Source: Bordetella parapertussis (GTDB lineage: Bacteria; Pseudomonadota; Gammaproteobacteria; Burkholderiales; Burkholderiaceae_C). Taken from it: a stretch of 5,384 nucleotides of DNA. Shown in pieces: positions 1 through 4,646 of this stretch. Location: contig CALQBT020000218.1 of assembly GCA_943328885.2 (NCBI GenBank), positions 1-5,384 of the forward strand, in the 5' to 3' direction. The translations under genes were made by a program, and so were the position numbers. The notes under the pieces were generated by a model, which worked only from the letters and a program-made list of their open reading frames with translations, was not told where the DNA came from and ran no database searches. Position 1 is the first letter of the stretch. Every line of letters begins with the position of its first letter.

Positions 1-2
1 CC

Positions 3-62
3 GTCAGGCCATTGCCATGCGGCATCATCCAGGTCAGCCACCACTTCAAGCCCAGACCATGA
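3..62 (+). CDS. Possible 3' end of an upstream gene (partial, uncertain)
   Basis: Reading frame 3 is open from the left edge to a TGA at 60-62. It would encode a tail ending in VSHHFKPRP. The TGA overlaps the ATG chosen for the next gene as ATGA (59-62), the usual sign of translational coupling in compact operons. All three plus frames are open over these 58 bases, so the call rests only on the overlap and on the lack of any evident promoter. The product cannot be recognised from 19 residues. Confidence 0.25.
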   Translation, partial: VRPLPCGIIQVSHHFKPRP

Positions 63-781
63 CCCATGCATTGCACGACGTCCGCGCCCTCGCCTTTGAC
101 ATCTTCGGCACCGTGGTCGACTGGCGCAGCTCGATCATCCGCGAGGGCCAGGCGCTGGGGCAACGCCTGGGCCTGGCGGCCGACTGGCCGGCCTTGGCCG
201 ACGCTTGGCGCGCAGGCTACCGACCGGCGATGGCCCAGGTCGCCGCCGGCGAGCGCGCCTGGGCCACGATCGACGTGCTGCACCGCCAGATCCTCGACGA
301 CTTGCTGCCGCGCTTCGGGCTCGAATCCTTGTCAGAGCAAGAGCGAGACCATTTCAACCGCGCCTGGCACCGCTTGGCGGCCTGGCCCGACAGCGTGGCG
401 GGCTTGGCCCGCCTGCGCAGCGCATTCGTCACCACCACGCTGTCGAACGGCAACGTGGCCTTGCTGGTCAACCTGACCCGAGGGGCCGACCTGCGATTCG
501 ACTGCGTGCTGTCGGCCGAACTGATCGGCCGCTTCAAACCCGACCTTGAGGTCTACCGAGCAGCGGCGCGCTTGCTTGGCCTGCCACCGTCGCAGGTGAT
601 GCTGGTGGCCGCTCATCCCAGGGACTTGGCTGCCGCCCAACAAGCCGGGCTCAAGACAGCCTACATCCCGCGCCCTGAGGAGCACGGACCCGGGGGTTGG
701 ATGGAAGCACCCGGCCAGACGCGCTTCGACCTGGTCGCGCCGGACTTGATCGGCTTGGCCAAGCAGCTGGGAATCGCCTGA
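59..781 (+). CDS. HAD-superfamily hydrolase, haloacid dehalogenase type II family
   Basis: This 240-aa cytosolic protein has the full set of HAD landmarks. The nucleophile D14 lies in AFDIFGTVVDW with T18 after it. Motif II is S129 in TLSNGN, and motif III is K160 in FKPDLEVY, with Y166 six residues on as in L-2-haloacid dehalogenases. The acidic motif is VAAHPRD with D189. R51 (AWRAGY) may match the halide-binding arginine. Family members hydrolyse (S)-2-haloacids to (R)-2-hydroxyacids through an aspartyl ester. Compared with the L-DEX enzyme, as recalled, the serine and asparagine before the motif IV aspartate are replaced by A184 and H186, so the substrate may not be a haloacid. The ATG at 59 is preferred over the ATG at 17 because it puts the first beta-strand at the usual distance from the N-terminus and gives an ATGA overlap upstream. 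No strong Shine-Dalgarno is seen. The family is well supported; the substrate is unknown. Confidence 0.85.
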   Translation: MTHALHDVRALAFDIFGTVVDWRSSIIREGQALGQRLGLAADWPALADAWRAGYRPAMAQVAAGERAWATIDVLHRQILDDLLPRFGLESLSEQERDHFNRAWHRLAAWPDSVAGLARLRSAFVTTTLSNGNVALLVNLTRGADLRFDCVLSAELIGRFKPDLEVYRAAARLLGLPPSQVMLVAAHPRDLAAAQQAGLKTAYIPRPEEHGPGGWMEAPGQTRFDLVAPDLIGLAKQLGIA

Positions 782-808
782 GCTGCGCCGACAGGCGTCG
801 ACCGGCGA

Positions 809-822
809 TTGATCAATATCAC
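809..822 (+). promoter_or_regulatory. FNR/Dnr-type operator, box 1
   Basis: TTGATCAATATCAC matches the FNR consensus TTGAT-N4-ATCAA at 9 of 10 specified positions. It lies in an intergenic stretch that is AT-richer than its surroundings, 63 bases upstream of the small cysteine-protein gene. FNR, Anr and Dnr proteins are CRP-family regulators responding to oxygen loss or nitric oxide. The match is seen directly; occupancy is inferred. Confidence 0.55.
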
Positions 823-836
823 TTGCTCTATGTCAA
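823..836 (+). promoter_or_regulatory. FNR/Dnr-type operator, box 2
   Basis: TTGCTCTATGTCAA matches TTGAT-N4-ATCAA at 8 of 10 positions and keeps the TTG-N8-CAA core shared by FNR, Anr and Dnr sites. It directly abuts box 1, with centres 14 bp apart. It also forms part of a perfect inverted repeat, ACTTG-N8-CAAGT (821-838). Its centre (829.5) falls at -41.5 if transcription starts near 871, the class II activator position. Confidence 0.5.
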
Positions 837-857
837 GTTGCTGTCAGCCTGGGCAGA

Positions 858-863
858 CAAAAT
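858..863 (+). promoter_or_regulatory. Candidate -10 element of an FNR-dependent promoter
   Basis: CAAAAT matches TATAAT at 4 of 6 positions. It lies 21 bases after operator box 2, close to the spacing in class II FNR promoters, where a -35 hexamer is dispensable. The predicted start near 870-871 would leave a leader of about 14 nt. The hexamer is weak alone; the geometry is the main argument. Confidence 0.35.
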
Positions 864-884
864 CTTGTCCATGGATAGCGCCAG

Positions 885-1250
885 ATGAAGACCCTCTCGA
901 TTTACCCCGACCTCGCCCCCAGCGGTTGCGGCGTCTGCGCGCAGGGCAAGGACACACCGAATTGCCAGCGGGTGTTGGACCAGACCACGGCTGCGCCGCA
1001 GCTCAGCGGCCCCAGCGATGAAGTCAAGCGCTTGATGGCCGCTCTGGGCGCTCGACTGGGCTTGGCCACAGACCATGACCTGCCGGCCGGCACCGGCTGG
1101 CTCAAGGCCCTGCATGTACAGCCTGGCGAGGTCAGCCTGCAGCTCGCGCTCGACGGCAGCCGCGGCGGCGCCGTGCTCGCAGACGCCGCATTCCAGACCC
1201 TGCGCAGTCTGTTGCCCGACACCGACATCTTCGTCACCCACGCGGCTTGA
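885..1250 (+). CDS. Small cysteine-motif protein, C-terminal half DUF59/MIP18-like
   Basis: This 121-aa protein is not firmly recognised. The N-terminus holds C15-x2-C18-x8-C27 (in CGVCAQGKDTPNC), a possible metal or Fe-S ligand set. From about residue 45 there is a helix (DEVKRLMAALGARLG). It is followed by GWLKALHVQPGEVSLQLAL, then a helix (AVLADAAFQTLRSLL) and a final strand (TDIFVTH). That order recalls the DUF59/PaaD-like alpha-beta fold of Fe-S assembly factors, but the usual catalytic-type cysteine is replaced by a stretch reading DGSRGG. The resemblance is by eye only. Codons are strongly G/C-ending in this frame. The only nearby ATG upstream (871) runs into a stop after five codons, so 885 is the start; a weak GGA lies 9 bases before it. 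Two FNR-like boxes upstream suggest induction under low oxygen or nitric oxide. The gene converges on the minus-strand gene ending at 1271. Confidence 0.72.
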   Translation: MKTLSIYPDLAPSGCGVCAQGKDTPNCQRVLDQTTAAPQLSGPSDEVKRLMAALGARLGLATDHDLPAGTGWLKALHVQPGEVSLQLALDGSRGGAVLADAAFQTLRSLLPDTDIFVTHAA

Positions 1251-1257
1251 CAGCCGC
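1242..1257. terminator. Hairpin between convergent genes, possible bidirectional terminator
   Basis: GCGGCT-TGAC-AGCCGC is a perfect 6-bp stem with a 4-nt loop. Its loop begins with the TGA stop of the plus-strand gene. It sits in the short gap to the minus-strand gene ending at 1271, where a shared terminator would be expected. Neither strand has a following U-tract, so it is not a canonical intrinsic terminator. Confidence 0.4.
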
Positions 1258-1270
1258 ATCGGCGCGCTGA

Positions 1271-1789
1271 TTACAGCTTCGCGGCAGAACGCCGTTTGGC
1301 GGCCGTGGCGTCGATTTGGTACTGCTCTTCGGCCAAGCGACGCATTTCCAGCGCGGCATTGAGCGCCCCGGTGTAGCGCTCAGGGGTGTAGGTGTTCTGG
1401 TTGGCGATGTAGACGCTGCGGCGCAGCGGCTTGCCACCGAAGCGCGGCAGGTTCACCGAGAAGTGGCACTCGGGCACCGAGCGCCCGGGGCGCTGGCGCA
1501 AGATCGGACCGCTGATGCCAACCGGCAAATCATTTTGCTTGCTAGGGCTGGTTTCGCGCTGCAACCCTGTCGGCGCAGGCAACTCGGCGATGCGCTGGCG
1601 TAGCGACTCGATCGCACGCTTGAGCGCCGGCCGCGGTCCATTGCCGGCGCCGTGCCCGTCCGAATAGAACAAGGTCGGCTGGCCATAGCGCATCTGCCAG
1701 CCATGGGTGCTGTGCGTGTCGATGCGCTGAATGTGCTCAGGCACGCGAATGCGCGCACCGGTGTAGATAGTGACTGTTCTGGTCTGCAT
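1271..1789 (-). CDS. Hypothetical protein with two AP2-like halves
   Basis: This 172-aa protein has no signal peptide or membrane segment and a basic C-terminus (AAKRRSAAKL), so it is probably cytosolic. Two halves share one layout. In residues 20-67 a short beta region (IQRID, GWQMRYG) leads to a helix ALKRAIESLRQRI. In residues 92-157 beta strands (ISGPILRQ, CHFSVNLPRFG, RSVYIA) lead to a helix ALNAALEMRRLAEEQY. The order of three strands with aromatic or basic residues, then a helix of the A-L-x-x-A-x-x-x-R type, recalls bacterial AP2/ERF-type DNA-binding domains. That is inference from pattern, and DNA binding is not proven. The ATG at 1789 is preferred over frames further upstream because AGGA lies about 12 bases before it and the upstream extension would run through a hairpin. 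It follows the sugar operon on the same strand after 98 nt but has no evident functional link to it. Confidence 0.75.
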   Translation of the reverse strand: MQTRTVTIYTGARIRVPEHIQRIDTHSTHGWQMRYGQPTLFYSDGHGAGNGPRPALKRAIESLRQRIAELPAPTGLQRETSPSKQNDLPVGISGPILRQRPGRSVPECHFSVNLPRFGGKPLRRSVYIANQNTYTPERYTGALNAALEMRRLAEEQYQIDATAAKRRSAAKL

Positions 1790-1823
1790 GGGTATTGGTT
1801 TTCCTAAGATTCCCCCCTGACGC

Positions 1824-1844
1824 CGCCGGCAAACAAGCCCGGCG
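1824..1844 (-). terminator. GC-rich hairpin downstream of the FAH-family gene
   Basis: On the plus strand CGCCGGC (1824-1830) pairs with GCCCGGCG (1837-1844) across a 6-nt loop, with one bulged C. It lies about 44 bases past the stop of the FAH-family gene and 35 bases before the next start. It could end or weaken transcription from the sugar operon. No U-tract follows on the minus strand, so the call is tentative. Confidence 0.3.
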
Positions 1845-1887
1845 ATCACTTCTTCTTATCGGCATCAAGCTGCAGAGCAAGTACTGG

Positions 1888-2754
1888 TCAACCGTCGATC
1901 AGCGCTGGGTCCCACGCATGCACGGTCTGGTTCTGCTCACCCAGCCCTTCGATGCCAAGTCTGATTTTATCATTTTTCTTCAGAAACACCGATACGGGTT
2001 TACATCCCATGCCAACCCCGGGCGGTGTGCCGGTGCTGATCAGGTCGCCGGGGTACAGCGTCATGAAGCGGCTGATGTAGCTCACCAGCTGCGCGACGCC
2101 GAACACCATCGTGCGCGTGCTGCCATTCTGGTAGCGCTTGCCGTTGACATCCAACCACATCGCGAGTTGCTGCGGGTCTGCCACCTCGTCGCTGGTCACC
2201 AGCCATGGGCCGACCGGGCCGAAGGTGTCGCAGCCCTTGCCTTTGTCCCAGGTGCCGCCGCGCTCGATCTGGTACTCGCGCTCGGAGATGTCGTTGACCA
2301 CGCAGTAGCCCGCGACATGGCTCAGCGCATCGGCCTCGCTGACATAACGAGCACGGCGCCCGATCACCACGCCGAGCTCGACTTCCCAGTCGGTTTTGAC
2401 CGAGCCCTGCGGCATCACCACCGGATCGTTGCAGCCGATCACCGTGCTGGTGTGCTTGGTGAACAGCACCGGTTCCGCCGGCACCGGCATGCCCGATTCG
2501 ACCGCATGGTCGGCGTAGTTCAGGCCGACGCAGATGAACTTGCCCATACCGCTCCAAGGCGGGGCGATACGCCCGGGCTCAGCCACCAGTGGCAGGCTGG
2601 CCGGATCGAGCGCACGCAGCGGGGCCAAACCTTCCGGCGTGAGCATCTCGGCGCGCAGGTCGGCGATCACGCCCGACAAGTCACGCACGCGGCCTTGGGC
2701 GTCGAGCATCGCAGGTTTTTCGTGGCCCTTGGGACCGTGGCGTAGCAGTTTCAT
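1888..2754 (-). CDS. Fumarylacetoacetate hydrolase-family enzyme, likely 2,4-diketo-3-deoxyaldonate hydrolase
   Basis: This 288-aa soluble protein is of normal length for the two-part FAH family. The N-terminal lid region (1-65) is followed by the catalytic core: KFICVGLNYADHAVE (72-86), FTKHTSTVIG (98-107), metal ligands E124 and E126 in WEVELG, D155 in VNDIS, K173 in KGKGCDTFGPVGPWL and TGTPPGVG (241-248). Family members cleave the C-C bond of acylpyruvates using Mg2+ or Mn2+. Beside a 2-keto-3-deoxyfuconate-type dehydrogenase and a lactonase, the likely reaction is 2,4-diketo-3-deoxy-L-fuconate (or -rhamnonate) plus water to pyruvate and lactate. Other acylpyruvate substrates cannot be excluded. 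The start is fixed by AGGAG at 2767-2763, eight bases upstream. The lactonase stop is 18 nt upstream, so the two genes are co-transcribed. Codons for residues 249-266 are unusually AT-rich for this gene, including GGA, TGT, AGA and CTT. Confidence 0.92.
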   Translation of the reverse strand: MKLLRHGPKGHEKPAMLDAQGRVRDLSGVIADLRAEMLTPEGLAPLRALDPASLPLVAEPGRIAPPWSGMGKFICVGLNYADHAVESGMPVPAEPVLFTKHTSTVIGCNDPVVMPQGSVKTDWEVELGVVIGRRARYVSEADALSHVAGYCVVNDISEREYQIERGGTWDKGKGCDTFGPVGPWLVTSDEVADPQQLAMWLDVNGKRYQNGSTRTMVFGVAQLVSYISRFMTLYPGDLISTGTPPGVGMGCKPVSVFLKKNDKIRLGIEGLGEQNQTVHAWDPALIDG

Positions 2755-2772
2755 GGATGTCTCTCCTGGTTT

Positions 2773-3705
2773 TCAAAGTGGCAGGCCGTTGGCCTTGAGG
2801 TAAACAGCGTAGAGCGAACTGGTGGCACAAATATAGAGCCGGTTGAGCTTGGGCCCGCCAAAGCAGACGTTGGCGACGGTCTCGGGAATGCGGATCTTGC
2901 CGATCAGGCGCCCGTCCGCGGTGTAGACGTGGACGCCATCGCCAGCGCTACACCACAGCCGGCCCTGGCGATCGAGCCGAAAGCCGTCGAAGAACCCCTT
3001 GCCGCAGGTGGCGAAAAGCGACGAGGCCCCGAGCCGGCGGCCGTCGCTGCTGAGCTCGAAGCGGCGAATATGCCGCGGCCCGCCAGGGTCGTGGCTGGCA
3101 CCGGTGTCGGCGATGTAGAGCATGGATTCATCGGGCGAAAACGCCAGCCCGTTGGGCTTGACGAAATCGTCGGCCACCTTGTCCACCACGCCCGTGGCAG
3201 GGTCGATTCGGTAGACGTGGCAGGCACCGATCTCGCTGTCGGCAGGCGCGCCCTCGTAGTCCGACAGGATGCCGTAGCTCGGGTCGGTGAACCAGATCGA
3301 TCCATCGGAGCGAACCACCACGTCGTTGGGTGAGTTCAGCCGCAGGCCTTGCCAGCGATCAGCCAGCACCGTGATGCGGCCATCGTGCTCGGTGCGCGTG
3401 ACGCGCCGCGTCAGATGCTCGCAGCTGACCAAGCGGCCTTCGCGGTCGACCGTGTTGCCGTTGGCGTTGTTCGAGGCTTCGCGAAACAGGCCCACGGTGC
3501 CGTTCAGCTCGTCGAAGCGCAGCATCCGGTTGTTGGGAATGTCGGACCACACCAAGCTGCGGTGGGCCGGGAACCAGGCCGGTCCTTCGCACCAGCGCCC
3601 ACCGGTCCACAGCCGCTGGACGCGCTCCGGCCCCGCCAAGCAGCGCCCGAACTCCGGCTCGATCAACTCGAAACCGGTGCCTTCCAAGCTTCCAAAATCA
3701 GCCAT
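2773..3705 (-). CDS. SMP-30/gluconolactonase-family sugar lactonase
   Basis: This 310-aa six-bladed beta-propeller of usual family length has no signal peptide. Metal and catalytic residues are in place by family pattern: E40 (WCEGPAW), N127 (LNSPNDVVV), N185 (KPNGLAFSPDES) and D240 (FFDGFRLD). Other landmarks are GNTVDREGRLVSCEH (83-97), WFTDPSYG (138-145) and LYIADTG (196-202). These metal-dependent enzymes hydrolyse aldonolactones to aldonates. With the neighbouring dehydrogenase and FAH-family hydrolase, the likely substrate is a 6-deoxy-aldonolactone such as L-fucono- or L-rhamnonolactone; the sequence alone does not fix the sugar. The ATG is supported by AAGGTG at 3716-3711 upstream. 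It lies 84 nt after the SDR stop and 18 nt before the FAH-family gene, as the middle gene of a three-gene unit. All blades look intact and no frameshift is seen. Confidence 0.92.
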   Translation of the reverse strand: MADFGSLEGTGFELIEPEFGRCLAGPERVQRLWTGGRWCEGPAWFPAHRSLVWSDIPNNRMLRFDELNGTVGLFREASNNANGNTVDREGRLVSCEHLTRRVTRTEHDGRITVLADRWQGLRLNSPNDVVVRSDGSIWFTDPSYGILSDYEGAPADSEIGACHVYRIDPATGVVDKVADDFVKPNGLAFSPDESMLYIADTGASHDPGGPRHIRRFELSSDGRRLGASSLFATCGKGFFDGFRLDRQGRLWCSAGDGVHVYTADGRLIGKIRIPETVANVCFGGPKLNRLYICATSSLYAVYLKANGLPL

Positions 3706-3724
3706 GTCTGCACCTTTGTTTCAA

Positions 3725-3739
3725 GCCCGTCAGCCGGGC
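3725..3739 (-). other. Intra-operon hairpin between dehydrogenase and lactonase genes
   Basis: GCCCG-TCAGC-CGGGC is a perfect all-GC 5-bp stem with a 5-nt loop. It lies in the 84-nt spacer between the SDR stop and the lactonase ribosome-binding site and is flanked by a direct repeat TTCAAGC (3720-3726 and 3743-3749). No U-tract follows on the minus strand. It could be an mRNA processing or stability element; chance is also possible in GC-rich DNA. Confidence 0.25.
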
Positions 3740-3789
3740 GGATTCAAGCTTTTCCGAGATGAGAACCGTCAGCGCCTCGCAGCATGCGA

Positions 3790-4554
3790 TCAGTTGGACC
3801 AGCCGCCATCGATGACCTGCGCAGTACCGGTGGTGAACGCGCTCTCGTCGCTGGCCAGGTACACGGCCAGTGCAGCGATCTCGCTGGTGCGGCCGAGCCG
3901 GCCCATCGGCTGGCGCGCGACGAACGCGGCCTCGACCTGGGCCACGGTCTGGCCGCTCGACGCGGCCTGGGCCTTGACGCGATCACGCAGCGAGGGGGAC
4001 TCCACGGTGCCAGGGCAGATCGCGTTGCAGCGGATACCGCGGGTGACGAAATCCGCTGCCACCGCCTTGGTCAGACCGATCACCGCGGCCTTGGTCGCGC
4101 CGTAGACGAAGCGATTGGGCGCGCCCTTGATGCTGCCGGCGACCGACGCGACATTGATGATCGACCCGCCCGATCCGCCGTTCTCGCTCAGCATGCCGGG
4201 TAGCAGCGCTTTGATGCTGCGGTACTGGGCCCGCACATTGAGTTCGAAGCCGAAGTCCCATTCGGCCTCGGTGCAATCGAGCACCGAGCCGACGTGGACA
4301 AAGCCCGCCGCGTTGACCAGCACGTTGACCGGCCCGGCCTGGGCGGCGGCGGCCAGCACGGCGGCGCCATCCGTGACGTCGAGCACCAGGGTACGGCAGC
4401 CGCTGGCCTCGGCCAGCGAGCGCAGCAACACCGGGTTGATGTCGGTAGCGATCACCTGAGCGCCCTCGCGAACAAAGGCTTTGGCGATGGCCTGACCAAT
4501 GCCTTGGCCAGCGGCGGTGATGAAAGCGGTCTTGCCAAGCAGTCGTTGTGCCAT
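3790..4554 (-). CDS. SDR-family NAD-dependent dehydrogenase, likely 2-keto-3-deoxy-L-fuconate dehydrogenase type
   Basis: This 254-aa classical short-chain dehydrogenase has a nucleotide-binding motif, TAAGQGIG (13-20), that carries alanine where most SDRs have the first glycine, as in human DHRS6/BDH2. D38 at the end of the second strand indicates NAD rather than NADP. NAAG is 81-84, and the catalytic residues are N106, S137, Y151 and K155. Stretches such as GFVHVGSVLDC, KAAVIGLTK and RGIRCNAICPGTVESPSL closely follow DHRS6 and the Xanthomonas-type 2-keto-3-deoxy-L-fuconate dehydrogenase. R148, R192 and R214 line up, from memory, with arginines that bind the substrate carboxylate there. The expected reaction is oxidation of the C4 hydroxyl to give 2,4-diketo-3-deoxyaldonate, the substrate of the FAH-family enzyme. 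A 3-hydroxybutyrate-type substrate is the main alternative. The ATG at 4554 is chosen over the in-frame TTG at 4563 because it matches the family N-terminus; no strong Shine-Dalgarno is visible for either. Confidence 0.93.
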   Translation of the reverse strand: MAQRLLGKTAFITAAGQGIGQAIAKAFVREGAQVIATDINPVLLRSLAEASGCRTLVLDVTDGAAVLAAAAQAGPVNVLVNAAGFVHVGSVLDCTEAEWDFGFELNVRAQYRSIKALLPGMLSENGGSGGSIINVASVAGSIKGAPNRFVYGATKAAVIGLTKAVAADFVTRGIRCNAICPGTVESPSLRDRVKAQAASSGQTVAQVEAAFVARQPMGRLGRTSEIAALAVYLASDESAFTTGTAQVIDGGWSN

Positions 4555-4591
4555 GTCGTTCAAGTGTGGATAAACGAGTCAGTTTCCCACG

Positions 4592-4616
4592 GCCCAGTGC
4601 TCAGGCAGCACCGGGC
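4592..4616 (-). terminator. Hairpin after the Pro-rich gene, upstream of the SDR operon
   Basis: GTGCT (4597-4601) pairs with AGCAC (4607-4611) around a 5-nt loop. Beyond one A-C mismatch, GCCC (4592-4595) pairs with GGGC (4613-4616). It begins 30 nt past the stop of the Pro-rich gene and ends about 37 nt before the SDR start. It could separate the two transcription units. The minus-strand sequence that follows lacks a U-run, so any termination would not be by the standard intrinsic signal. No convincing promoter was seen in the rest of this 92-nt gap. Confidence 0.35.
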
Positions 4617-4646
4617 TAACCCGCCCCAGCCGATGCATCCGCGGGC

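Noticed and set aside
17..58. Upstream ATG at 17 as start of the HAD-family gene
   Set aside because: It would add 14 residues with no family counterpart ahead of the first beta-strand. The ATG at 59 gives the usual N-terminus and an ATGA overlap.
697..888. 63-codon plus frame ending in an ATGA overlap with the small cysteine-protein gene
   Set aside because: Nearly half of it overlaps the HAD-family gene in another frame and the rest crosses the FNR-box region. No coding signature was seen.
828..1259. Minus-strand open frame of 143 codons opposite the small cysteine-protein gene
   Set aside because: The plus-strand frame has consistently G/C-ending codons, a structured helix-strand pattern and an upstream regulatory region. 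The minus frame lacks these.
1795..2745. Plus-strand open frame of 316 codons
   Set aside because: It lies opposite the FAH-family gene, whose metal ligands and signature motifs are intact. The translation is Arg/His/Ala-rich with no recognisable domain, as expected of a shadow frame in GC-rich DNA.
3287..4105. Plus-strand open frame of 272 codons spanning the lactonase/SDR junction
   Set aside because: It is antisense to two well-supported enzymes and covers their intergenic spacer. Its composition is Ser/Arg/Pro-rich with no motif.
4555..4563. TTG at 4563 as start of the SDR gene
   Set aside because: The ATG three codons later matches the N-terminus of related SDRs and no ribosome-binding site favours the TTG.
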